A DNA stretch of 10,710 bases from Paramuribaculum sp. (GCA_009775605.1 VSPV01000083.1:1-10710), one strand, 5' to 3'. Shown: positions 1 to 6,253, counted from the first letter of the stretch. Translations and numbers: made by a program. The notes: a model not told the origin generated them from the sequence alone.

Positions 1-3
1 CCC

Positions 4-169
4 CCACAGAGCGCCGGAGGCGCGATGTCTGTACAACCCACTGCGTCAGCTGTGGGACGACAAGCCCTCCCACCCTCTGCGGCGGAGCCTCGGAGAGCGC
101 GACGCCGCACACGGCGCAAGCCTGGGCCTTCACACAGCTATTTCCACGCCACCCGCGACCGGATTGCAC
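4..169. repeat. GC-rich dispersed direct repeat, copy A
   Basis: Near-identical to 2450-2616 in the same orientation. The core (9-126 against 2455-2571) differs by only a few substitutions and a 1-base indel. A less conserved tail continues to a shared GATTGCAC ending at 169 and 2616. The element is rich in short hairpins: GCGCC/GGCGC (11-15 with 19-23, 3-base loop) and CGCCG/CGGCG (103-107 with 112-116, loop CACA). Its right part overlaps the end of the minus-strand peptidase-like gene, whose stop lies at 138-140. No coding potential is evident. It resembles a REP- or MITE-like dispersed element by structure only; the family is not recognised. Confidence 0.85.
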
Positions 170-1196
170 TCATAGCGTCATTATAACTTGCCTCGATAGC
201 GCCCGCTTTCAGTATTCCACTCTCAAATAAACGCAACAGAAAGTCATTGTATGTCTCCCCGGGTTTGCGGTCATGCAAATTGACATAAACTATTGGCGCC
301 AACACCAGACTTCCATCCACATATTGTGAAAACTCGTCATATACATTCTGCCAGTCACGCAATCCCAATTTATTGGAAATATACACCTCTGCCGCCACTA
401 CAAACGCCTCATTCCGACCCTCGCCATGTTTTTGGGCTATCTCTTCCTTGCTTCTGTAAAAAGAGTCATGATCGAGTTCGCCCAACTTTGCCATGAGTTC
501 GGGCGAAAGATGCAGATTATGCAGATTTTCATGAATATAGACATTCATAAAATTCAATCTAAGCTGCTTTTCAATTTCAGGGTTCAGAATCAGAGGAGTA
601 CAACAGAACGATTCATCAGAAAGATTGAATGCATTTTCAATATCCAGAATAAAAATCTTGGATTGAGTGTCGGGCATCGATTCCGGTGAGAAGAAATCAG
701 AGAGATTCGTATGGATACCGTCGAGCAGTTCCTGATTCAGCTTATAATTGTCAATATGGGATTTCAGTTTTGGATATACCGTCTGCTCCCAATACTCGGA
801 ATACCCGTTGTCAACCAGCTTTTGCAGTACATAGGCCAGTTGTGGCTGAACCGTCAGAATTCCTTTCGCCCACTCAATTTCACTCGCCAGACTGTCAAGA
901 TGCTGAATGGTAATCAGACATTTTGAAATATCTGTCCGGTCGCCATTCACTTCGGAATACAGGTTGCAGAGCCGCGATGCGCTGCAATTTGAATTGATGT
1001 CAGCAACCCCGGCTACAAACACGGAATCGGCAAACAGACCGGCAAACCGCGCATCTTCTCTGAGATTGTCAATATATTGAGGGGTACACAACAAATCAAA
1101 GCATCTTGACGTATTGAAAACCCCTCCGAATGAATCAAGTGCTGACATCAGACAGAGCAGCGCGATAAAAACACGCATACGGCATTTTCTCATCAT
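138..1196 (-). CDS. Exported protein with HEXXH (HENLH) zinc-peptidase motif
   Basis: The 352-residue product starts with a basic stretch and a hydrophobic segment (about residues 7-24), consistent with a Sec signal peptide. No lipobox is seen. Residues 222-226 are HENLH, a match to the HEXXH zinc-peptidase signature. Downstream, NEAFVVAAE supplies E263 or E270 as a possible third ligand, the gluzincin arrangement. Several cysteines (32, 37, 71, 77, 93, 198, 199) might form disulfides outside the cytoplasm. I do not recognise a named family, so proteolysis is inferred from the motif alone. The start is the first of two adjacent ATGs, preceded by a purine-rich run (GGAATAGGGGG) that could be a ribosome binding site. 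The gene begins 7 bases after the lipoprotein gene's stop, so the two are probably cotranscribed. The last codons and TAG lie inside repeat copy A. GC content is lower than in the core genes. Confidence 0.75.
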   Translation of the reverse strand: MMRKCRMRVFIALLCLMSALDSFGGVFNTSRCFDLLCTPQYIDNLREDARFAGLFADSVFVAGVADINSNCSASRLCNLYSEVNGDRTDISKCLITIQHLDSLASEIEWAKGILTVQPQLAYVLQKLVDNGYSEYWEQTVYPKLKSHIDNYKLNQELLDGIHTNLSDFFSPESMPDTQSKIFILDIENAFNLSDESFCCTPLILNPEIEKQLRLNFMNVYIHENLHNLHLSPELMAKLGELDHDSFYRSKEEIAQKHGEGRNEAFVVAAEVYISNKLGLRDWQNVYDEFSQYVDGSLVLAPIVYVNLHDRKPGETYNDFLLRLFESGILKAGAIEASYNDAMSAIRSRVAWK

Positions 1197-1203
1197 ATAC
1201 CCC

Positions 1204-2037
1204 CTATTCCTTGCTTATTGAGAACTTCACTTTCTGGAGACCGTAGCCGTGGATATTGGCAAGCACAAGGCTGTATTCAAGCGTCTGCCCGCTTTCATAC
1301 TCCATAGCAATCTCATCGTATAGCTCCTGCGAGATTACATCTTTGAGATACAGCGTTCCGCGCGTCAGCCACACTTTCTCGATTTTCTCGGTCAACGGAG
1401 AGAGCACATAAGCATAATACGCCATCTTGCCGATGCGGTTGAACTCAAGGAAATCAGGCGAACTCCTGTCAATGGCAAATTCAAGCTGGACTGCCGCGAC
1501 ACTCATATCAAGCTCAGGGTCGCCATCCTTGTAATCGGCATAATGCATCTTGCCATTGCCGTCAATCACAAATGCGTCCTTGTAGACATCGTAGATATGA
1601 TAAGGGCATTTTTCCTCATAAGGAATATCCTCTTCCGTGTTGACAACTATTTTCTCTTCTTCGTTCGGCTCTTCGGGCCATATTCTGTCTTCAAGCACAG
1701 CAATCAGCCTGTAGGTGTAAGAGCTTGCATCGGCCGGAGGATTTGCAAGGATGGTACGACGCACTTTCAGCGTGTACATATGCCCGATTTCATATTCGAA
1801 TCCTTCGATTGCCGTCATTGGCAGATTGCGCCACTCGCCGGGGAAATCCTCGTCCATAACCCGAAGGCATATCATCGGATACTTGCCCTCGTCGTCAAAA
1901 ATGTCATACATTACGCCCGGTTCTTCCGAGACCGACATGATGATGTCTTTCGTCTTGTCCTTCGGTTCATCATCGCTGCAGGCCGTCACAAAAAAAAGAC
2001 AGGCAATGAAAAGGAATGGAATGATTAGTTTATTCAT
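1204..2037 (-). CDS. DUF4377-containing lipoprotein, probably surface-exposed
   Basis: The 277-residue product has a signal peptide with lipobox VTAC (Cys20). The next residues, SDDEPKD, resemble the acidic export signal that sends Bacteroidetes lipoproteins to the cell surface. Residues about 32-115 look like DUF4377: an 'IEGFEYEIGHMYTLKV' segment (78-92) followed by NPPADASS (99-106), the family's characteristic sequence. The C-terminal half (about 145-277) matches nothing I recognise; it looks beta-rich and soluble. No enzymatic motif is visible and no function is known. It is the first gene of a probable two-gene operon with the HENLH protein, so the two may act together outside the cell; this is inference from position. 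Its start is the ATG at 2037, with no good Shine-Dalgarno, which is common in Bacteroidetes. A long leader precedes it. Confidence 0.8.
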   Translation of the reverse strand: MNKLIIPFLFIACLFFVTACSDDEPKDKTKDIIMSVSEEPGVMYDIFDDEGKYPMICLRVMDEDFPGEWRNLPMTAIEGFEYEIGHMYTLKVRRTILANPPADASSYTYRLIAVLEDRIWPEEPNEEEKIVVNTEEDIPYEEKCPYHIYDVYKDAFVIDGNGKMHYADYKDGDPELDMSVAAVQLEFAIDRSSPDFLEFNRIGKMAYYAYVLSPLTEKIEKVWLTRGTLYLKDVISQELYDEIAMEYESGQTLEYSLVLANIHGYGLQKVKFSISKE

Positions 2038-2040
2038 AAT

Positions 2041-2304
2041 TCTTACGGTTCTCTATTGGCTCGATGGAGAGATTGGTTATAAAAAGAAAACGTGAGCCAA
2101 CTATGCCACGTCCCAACTTGATGGCCCTGAGAATGCCTGTGAGCAGATGTAACAATAGCGGCCCACGCTATGCGCGTGAGAACCACCATGCTATCCCTGT
2201 TCAAAAGAAAATTTCTCAGGTTTTCAAGTTGCAAGATAAGCATAACGCTTCTTATTTTTCCAGAATGTCGCGGAGTGGTCGTAACCATTCCATCGGCAAA
2301 TATA
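2041..2304 (-). promoter_or_regulatory. Candidate promoter and structured leader of the lipoprotein operon
   Basis: A perfect -7 box TATATTTG lies at 2304-2297 on the minus strand, without a convincing -33 element. Transcription from it would give a leader of about 250 bases. The leader contains TTGGCTC at 2056-2062 with its complement GAGCCAA at 2094-2100. Outside these, GGTTCTC at 2047-2053 is complementary to GAGAACC at 2178-2184, so the two pairings nest. A further small stem, CACGC/GCGTG (2164-2168 with 2174-2178), lies near the outer arm and overlaps it by one base. The outer strand sits just upstream of the ATG at 2037 and could affect translation. Both the promoter and the structure are predictions. 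The nearby open frame (2043-2318) starts at TTG and shows no family resemblance, so I treat the region as non-coding. Confidence 0.35.
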
Positions 2305-2378
2305 GCCAATAAATCCAAACCGCCACCACATCAGCAGAAAATTTAGCATACCACCATATAAACAATGTCTCATTCACC

Positions 2379-2423
2379 GAGCGCCGCAGGCGCGATCTTT
2401 CCATCATCCATTGCGCCAGCTGT
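2379..2423. repeat. Partial, diverged copy of the GC-rich repeat (copy C)
   Basis: GAGCGCCGCAGGCGCGAT at 2379 parallels GAGCGCCGGAGGCGCGAT of copies A and B. After a diverged middle, 'TGCGCCAGCTGT' near 2411-2422 parallels 'TGCGTCAGCTGT'. Only the left third of the unit is present. It starts 76 bases before copy B, so the two are in direct tandem, as if one full and one truncated unit sit here. Confidence 0.6.
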
Positions 2424-2449
2424 AGAAAATAGACTCATCACCCGTCCTT

Positions 2450-2616
2450 CCACCGAGCGCCGGAGGCGCGATTTCTGTACAACCCACTGCGTCAGCTGTG
2501 GGACAGGAAGCCCTCCACCCTCTGCGGCGGAGCCTCGGAGAGCGCGACGCCGCACACGGCGCAAGCCTGGGTATTTCAGGAGACTATTTCCCAACCCGCC
2601 CCGCTCCCGATTGCAC
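2450..2616. repeat. GC-rich dispersed direct repeat, copy B
   Basis: Second full-length copy, in the same orientation as 4-169, about 2.3 kb apart. It has the same hairpins: GCGCC/GGCGC at 2457-2461 with 2465-2469, and a CGCCG/CGGCG stem near its right end. The tail (2572-2616) resembles, on the minus strand, the last codons of the peptidase-like gene (A-I-x-S-x-A-x-W pattern) with a one-base shift. It ends about 50 bases before the ilvE promoter box. Together with 2038-2378, it accounts for most of the gene-free interval 2038-2699. Confidence 0.85.
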
Positions 2617-2646
2617 ATTCAAGCTTTTTTTGTTGCTTTATCAACC

Positions 2647-2673
2647 TTGGTGATGAAAGAATTGTTACTTTTG
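2647..2673 (+). promoter_or_regulatory. Putative ilvE promoter (Bacteroidetes type)
   Basis: TTGG at 2647-2650 and TACTTTTG at 2666-2673 fit the Bacteroidetes -33/-7 pattern (TTTG and TAnnTTTG), with a slightly short spacer. The -7 box matches fully. The implied start of transcription near 2680 leaves a leader of about 20 bases before the ATG at 2700. Confidence 0.6.
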
Positions 2674-2699
2674 CAGAAGCTTTTTAACAACCCAGCATA

Positions 2700-3737
2700 A
2701 TGATTGAACTTGCACAACTCGATTGGAAGAATCTTCCGTTTGGCTTCCAACCTACCGATTTCAACGTTCGCTGTTACTTCCGCGACGGAAAATGGAGCGA
2801 CATAGAAGTTTCGTCATCCGATAAAATCGAAATGCACATGGCCGCATCCGCTCTCCACTACGGTCAGGAAATTTTCGAAGGACTCAAGGCTTTCCGCGGC
2901 AAAGACGGAAAAGTTCGCATATTCCGAATGAAAGACAATGCAGCCCGCATCCGCTCCTCGGCCGAGGGACTCTGCATGCCTCCCGTTCCCGAAGAAATCT
3001 TCTGCAAAATGGCAGAAATGGTAGTGAAACTCAATGCCCGCTTCATCCCTCCATACGGCACAGGGGCCTCGCTATATCTGCGCCCAATAGAAATAGGAAT
3101 GTCGGCCACCGTAGGTGTGCGTCCGGCCACTGAATACCTCTTCATGATATTCGTAAGCCCCGTAGGCCCCTATTTCAAATCAGGATTCAACCCCACCAGA
3201 ATTTGCATTTCTCGCCAGTACGACCGTGTGGCCCCCAAAGGCACCGGACGCTTCAAGACCGCCGGCAACTACGCCGCAAGCCTCAAGTCAGGCCAGCTGG
3301 CCAAAGAGAAAGGGTATTCGACAATGCTCTACCTCGACCCCCTCGAAAAGAAATATCTCGACGAGTGCGGCCCGGCTAATTTCTTCGCCATAAAAGACGG
3401 CAAATATATCACACCCGCATCCGATTCCATTCTTCCCTCGGTGACCAACCGCAGCCTCATGCAGCTGGCCCGCGACATGGGGATAGAAGTGGAGCAGCGC
3501 CATATCACGGTCGACGAACTTGACCATGTGGAGGAAGCAGCCGCCTGCGGAACAGCCGCCGTGGCATCGCCAATCGGCGAGATCGACGACCTCGACACCG
3601 GTAAAAAATACGTCATCGCTCACGACGGACGTCCCGGTCCTATCGTCACTAAATTATACAAGAAAATCCAGGCCATACAGTACGGCGAGGAACCCGACAT
3701 CCACGGCTGGACCACTATAGTTGACGTTGACGACTGA
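2700..3737 (+). CDS. ilvE: Branched-chain amino acid aminotransferase
   Basis: A 345-residue fold-type IV PLP enzyme that transfers the amino group between glutamate and the 2-oxo acids of valine, leucine and isoleucine. This is the last step of their synthesis and the first of their breakdown, and it is cytosolic. It matches the type II (eukaryote-like) BCAT group: 'GQEIFEGLKAFR' (55-66), 'LYLRPIEIG' (125-133), the lysine expected to bind PLP at K186 in 'GTGRFKTAGNYAASL', 'LDECGPANFF' (220-229) and the phosphate-binding 'CGTAAVASPIGEI' (283-295). The length is near the family's usual 340-360. A good -7 box lies just upstream. The HD-domain gene follows after 1 base, so the two very likely share a transcript. 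No other ilv or leu genes are in the window. Confidence 0.95.
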   Translation: MIELAQLDWKNLPFGFQPTDFNVRCYFRDGKWSDIEVSSSDKIEMHMAASALHYGQEIFEGLKAFRGKDGKVRIFRMKDNAARIRSSAEGLCMPPVPEEIFCKMAEMVVKLNARFIPPYGTGASLYLRPIEIGMSATVGVRPATEYLFMIFVSPVGPYFKSGFNPTRICISRQYDRVAPKGTGRFKTAGNYAASLKSGQLAKEKGYSTMLYLDPLEKKYLDECGPANFFAIKDGKYITPASDSILPSVTNRSLMQLARDMGIEVEQRHITVDELDHVEEAAACGTAAVASPIGEIDDLDTGKKYVIAHDGRPGPIVTKLYKKIQAIQYGEEPDIHGWTTIVDVDD

Positions 3738-3738
3738 C

Positions 3739-4275
3739 ATGCATTATCAGGAAATAATCTCTGAATATTATCCCTCCGGGTCACCCCTGCGGGATATTTA
3801 TATGCGCCATTGCCGCTCGGTGGCCGATCTGGCTCTGGACATAGCCCGCAGTCACAACCTATCGCTCGACCCCGATGTGATAGAGGAGGCCGCGATGCTC
3901 CACGATATCGGCATCTTCCGCACTGATGCTCCGTCTATCCACTGCCATGGCACGGAGCCGTATCTTGCCCACGGAGTGATAGGAGCGAGCCTGCTCCGAC
4001 AGCTGGGAGTCGACGAGACGGTGGCGCGTGTAGCCGAGCGTCACACCGGCGCCGGAATCACCCGTGAGGACATCGAAACTCAGAATCTGCCTCTCCCTCC
4101 CGGCGATTATCTTCCCGAGACACTGCTTGAAAAGCTGATCTGCTACGCCGACAAATTCTACTCCAAGAGCGGCGACATGCGCCGCAAGCCCCTCGATCGC
4201 GTCCGTGCCTCCATAGCCCGCTTCGGCTCCGCCTCCCTCGCCCGCTTCGACACCCTCCACGAAATCTTCTCATAA
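3739..4275 (+). CDS. HD-domain phosphohydrolase
   Basis: A 178-residue cytoplasmic protein of the HD metal-dependent phosphohydrolase superfamily. The metal ligands are visible in order: H24 (YMRHCRSVADLA), H55-D56 (AAMLHDIGIF), H102 (AERHTGAG) and D138 (LICYADKF). H78 in 'LAHGVIGASLL' may also bind metal. Proteins like this hydrolyse phosphate esters, often nucleotides, but the substrate cannot be read from the sequence. The frame extends upstream to a TTG at 3721, but that lies inside ilvE. The ATG at 3739 comes one base after the ilvE stop and fits the family N-terminus, so I chose it. It probably depends on the ilvE promoter. Similar small HD proteins are often annotated only as 'HDIG domain-containing'. 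Confidence 0.88.
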   Translation: MHYQEIISEYYPSGSPLRDIYMRHCRSVADLALDIARSHNLSLDPDVIEEAAMLHDIGIFRTDAPSIHCHGTEPYLAHGVIGASLLRQLGVDETVARVAERHTGAGITREDIETQNLPLPPGDYLPETLLEKLICYADKFYSKSGDMRRKPLDRVRASIARFGSASLARFDTLHEIFS

Positions 4276-4277
4276 CC

Positions 4278-4322
4278 ATTATTCCCATTACTCCCATTAT
4301 TCCCAAAATTCCCATTACTCCC
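4278..4322. repeat. Five-unit 9-bp tandem repeat with G-runs on the minus strand
   Basis: Five consecutive 9-mers: ATTATTCCC, ATTACTCCC, ATTATTCCC, AAAATTCCC, ATTACTCCC. On the minus strand this reads as five GGG runs each separated by six bases, which fits the usual G-quadruplex pattern (four or more G3 runs with loops of 1-7). It fills the gap between the stops of two convergent genes (4275 and 4325), so it would lie in the 3' untranslated part of the amidase transcript. Its role is unknown. It is too short and has no spacers, so it is not a CRISPR array. Confidence 0.85.
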
Positions 4323-4324
4323 CC

Positions 4325-4735
4325 TCACCTCAGCCCCGCATACTCCCCGGTAGCATCAAACCCCGGGCAAGCCTTAGCCGCGAAATCGCGGTGCGAGCGT
4401 ATTGAAGCCCCCGGATATCGGCCCAACAGAGCTTTCAGCAACCGCACCAACGCCCGGCGTTGGGCGTCAGTGCGCGTATCGGCCGGACGCATCTCCCGGT
4501 CACATCCGCCCACATAGCACACCCCTATCGAACGGGCGTTATGCCCCAGGCAATGCGCCCCCACGCGTTCCTCGGGCCGTCCGGCCTCTATCGTTCCGTC
4601 AAGCCCCACAAGATAGTGATAGCCGATACCGTCAAACCCTCTTTCTCTGTGCCAGCGGTCTACTTCCGCGGCCGTCACCGCTCTCCCGGCCGGAGTGGCC
4701 GTGCAATGCACTATTATTTCTGTAATGTTTCTCAT
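4325..4735 (-). CDS. N-acetylmuramoyl-L-alanine amidase, T7-lysozyme type
   Basis: A 136-residue Amidase_2-family enzyme that would cleave the bond between N-acetylmuramic acid and L-alanine in peptidoglycan. Expected zinc ligands are visible: H10 (IIVHCTAT), H115 (IRSHRDF) and C123 (KACPGF). Y41 (GYHYLVG) and K121 correspond to catalytic residues of T7 lysozyme. 'GIGYHYLVGLDGTIEAGRP' (36-54) and 'GAHCLGHNARSIGVCYVGG' (59-77) are typical of the family. No signal peptide or cell-wall binding domain is present, so export or a lysis system would be needed for it to reach its substrate. Such stand-alone enzymes are common in Bacteroidales and are often phage-derived, but no other phage genes lie nearby. 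A -7-like box almost touches the start codon. Confidence 0.93.
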   Translation of the reverse strand: MRNITEIIVHCTATPAGRAVTAAEVDRWHRERGFDGIGYHYLVGLDGTIEAGRPEERVGAHCLGHNARSIGVCYVGGCDREMRPADTRTDAQRRALVRLLKALLGRYPGASIRSHRDFAAKACPGFDATGEYAGLR

Positions 4736-4742
4736 AACGATG

Positions 4743-4750
4743 CAAAATTA
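4743..4750 (-). promoter_or_regulatory. Putative -7 box of the amidase gene
   Basis: Read on the minus strand, TAATTTTG is a full match to TAnnTTTG. The box ends 7 bases before the ATG at 4735, so the transcript would be leaderless or nearly so. No -33 match was found. Confidence 0.4.
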
Positions 4751-4816
4751 CCCCGGCTGATGCCGCAGCGTGATACCATTCGCCGTTTTTATAGCCTGAA
4801 GTTTGAGAATTTTGTG

Positions 4817-4824
4817 TACTTTTA
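4817..4824 (+). promoter_or_regulatory. Putative -7 box of the acidic small protein gene
   Basis: TACTTTTA differs from TAnnTTTG at the last base. It lies 19 bases before the ATG at 4844, giving a short leader. A convincing -33 element is not seen. It faces away from the amidase box at 4743-4750. Confidence 0.35.
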
Positions 4825-4843
4825 CCCCGAAATCATATACACT

Positions 4844-5122
4844 ATGGCAGAAAAAACCTCACGCATCACCCTCACCGAAGCCATTCGCCGCACGGTCGAG
4901 GAATATATCGAGTCAGAACAGCAGTACGACGACGATGTGCAGCTGCAGATCGACCGCACCGACTTCGACGTAGCCATTGCCGATCCCGACCAGGATCTTC
5001 CCGAATGCGACTACTATCCCATGATGGACCTCGTCCAGATGTCGGCCGACGATGACGGCCGCTGGCTCCCCGACGACGACGCTATCGCCTCCGTGGTCGA
5101 CGAATATGTGATTACCGACTGA
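4844..5122 (+). CDS. Small, very acidic protein of unknown function
   Basis: A 92-residue soluble protein with no signal peptide, membrane segment or recognisable domain. It has 27 acidic residues (19 Asp, 8 Glu) against 6 basic ones. The N-terminal part ('TLTEAIRRTVEEYIE', 9-23) looks helical; the rest is Asp-rich with runs such as DDD at 29-31 and 77-79. The open frame extends much further upstream, but that part is antisense to the amidase gene. The ATG at 4844 sits behind a -7-like box and starts a sensible N-terminus, so I chose it. The reading frame has the same NNC-rich codon use as the neighbouring housekeeping genes, which supports real coding. It could be a nucleic-acid-mimicking or chaperone-like protein, but nothing shows this. 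Confidence 0.75.
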   Translation: MAEKTSRITLTEAIRRTVEEYIESEQQYDDDVQLQIDRTDFDVAIADPDQDLPECDYYPMMDLVQMSADDDGRWLPDDDAIASVVDEYVITD

Positions 5123-5131
5123 CCCGCTACA

Positions 5132-6145
5132 TCACTTCATTATCCCAGGGAAGCCGCGCGACGACAGGAACCGGTAACCCCCTTTGCCGTTGTCCTCCAC
5201 AAGGAGCGCCTCCGCACCTTCCATGCCTTCAATCATGGCGAGAGCGGCCTTCGGGGCCATCACCATGCATGCCGTGGCGAGAGCGTCGGCCTCCATAGCG
5301 CTTGGAGCAATCACCGTGGCGCTCAGCACCGTGGTTATTGCCGGACGCCCAGTGACGGGCGATATGCTGTGCCACACGCGCCCCGAGGGCGTGAGTTTGT
5401 AATTGCGGTAATTTCCCGATGTGGCCACTCCGCAGTCCGTTATCCCTATCAGCGCCATGCGCCCTGCCGATTCCGAAGGAGAGTCCGTGGGCGCGTCAAT
5501 CATCACATGCCAGTCCTCGCCGTGCGGATTGCGTCCGCGCAGAGCCATCTCGCCTCCTATCTCCACCAGATAGTCGGTCACGCCGTTACGGACAAGCATT
5601 TCGCCCACCATGTCGCATCCCATACCCTTGGTGATGCTGCTGAAATCGAATTCCATCCCCTCCTTGCCCCGCACAAGCCGTGAGCCTTCTATACGGCACG
5701 AAGCAATGTCAACCAGCTGCCGGCAGCTGTCCACGGCGCTGCTGTCAGGTTCGACGCCCGTTTTCTTATAACCGAACCCCCAGAGGTTCACCAGCGGAGC
5801 CACAGTGGGGTCATACAGGCCCCCGCTCGCACGGCACACACGCTGCGACACGGTGAACACCCGCATGAACATTGCGTCAACCGAATCCGTCTCCCCGCGG
5901 TTAAGCCTGCTTATGGCCGATGCCTCGTTGAAAGGCGACAGCGACATCTCCACCGTTTTCATAACCTCGATTATGGAATCATGCAGCTCCTTCGGGCCGC
6001 GATAAGTTATGTGATATGAGGTGGCCCATACGGCACCCTCGGCTGAACGCCACTTGTGGCTGCCACATCCCGTCAGCATCGGAAACGCCGCGGTGACCAC
6101 AGATACCGAAAAGAATATTCTATTGATTATTCCGTTAAGTTTCAT
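5132..6145 (-). CDS. apbE: FAD:protein FMN transferase (ApbE family), lipoprotein
   Basis: A 337-residue enzyme that moves FMN from FAD onto a threonine of target proteins. Targets in Bacteroidetes include subunits of the sodium-pumping NADH:quinone oxidoreductase and Rnf complex. A signal peptide ends in lipobox LTGC (Cys27), so it is probably tethered in the periplasm. Family motifs in order: 'LSPFNEASAISRLNRG' (69-84), 'GGLYDPTVAPLVNLWGFG' (108-125), 'FDFSSITKGMGCDMV' (166-180), 'VEIGGEMALRGRNPHG' (194-209), 'ATSGNYRNY' (241-249), 'HSISPVTGRP' (259-268) and 'APSAMEADALATA' (280-292). D287 and T291 are the expected magnesium-site residues. The length is normal. It stands alone here, without Nqr or Rnf genes. 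Its stop is 9 bases from the convergent acidic gene. A clear -7 box precedes it. Confidence 0.94.
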   Translation of the reverse strand: MKLNGIINRIFFSVSVVTAAFPMLTGCGSHKWRSAEGAVWATSYHITYRGPKELHDSIIEVMKTVEMSLSPFNEASAISRLNRGETDSVDAMFMRVFTVSQRVCRASGGLYDPTVAPLVNLWGFGYKKTGVEPDSSAVDSCRQLVDIASCRIEGSRLVRGKEGMEFDFSSITKGMGCDMVGEMLVRNGVTDYLVEIGGEMALRGRNPHGEDWHVMIDAPTDSPSESAGRMALIGITDCGVATSGNYRNYKLTPSGRVWHSISPVTGRPAITTVLSATVIAPSAMEADALATACMVMAPKAALAMIEGMEGAEALLVEDNGKGGYRFLSSRGFPGIMK

Positions 6146-6167
6146 GATTCTTTGAACTATTATGCTG

Positions 6168-6175
6168 CAAATGTA
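6168..6175 (-). promoter_or_regulatory. Putative -7 box of apbE
   Basis: Read on the minus strand, TACATTTG matches TAnnTTTG fully. It lies 22 bases before the ATG at 6145, giving a leader of about 16 bases. The -33 element is not obvious. It is back to back with the box of the divergent DJ-1 gene, 23 bases away, so the two promoters probably influence each other. Confidence 0.55.
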
Positions 6176-6198
6176 GTTAATTTCTTGTGACTTTTGTC

Positions 6199-6206
6199 TA
6201 TATTTG
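6199..6206 (+). promoter_or_regulatory. Putative -7 box of the DJ-1 family gene
   Basis: TATATTTG matches TAnnTTTG fully and is 47 bases before the ATG at 6254, giving a leader of about 40 bases. No clear -33 TTTG at the usual distance is visible. Confidence 0.5.
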
Positions 6207-6253
6207 CTCAGGTCATAGTCATACCCGAATCATAACAAATCCCAAGTCCGACA

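Noticed and set aside
2043..2318. 91-codon minus-strand frame upstream of the lipoprotein gene
   Set aside because: It needs a TTG start overlapping the promoter-like box and has no family resemblance. It may be a decayed gene fragment, but a non-coding leader fits better.
2365..2700. 111-codon plus-strand frame upstream of ilvE
   Set aside because: It is mostly a translation of the GC-rich repeat, is Arg/Pro-rich and low in complexity, and runs through the ilvE promoter.
4278..4322. Tandem repeat as a possible CRISPR array
   Set aside because: The unit is 9 bp with no spacers, and there are no cas genes nearby.
4325..4735. Amidase as a sign of a prophage
   Set aside because: No capsid, terminase, tail, integrase or attachment-site features are present; a lone amidase is not enough.
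4460..4843. N-terminal extension of the acidic protein's frame
   Set aside because: It is antisense to the amidase gene and lies before the promoter-like box; the downstream ATG at 4844 gives a plausible N-terminus.
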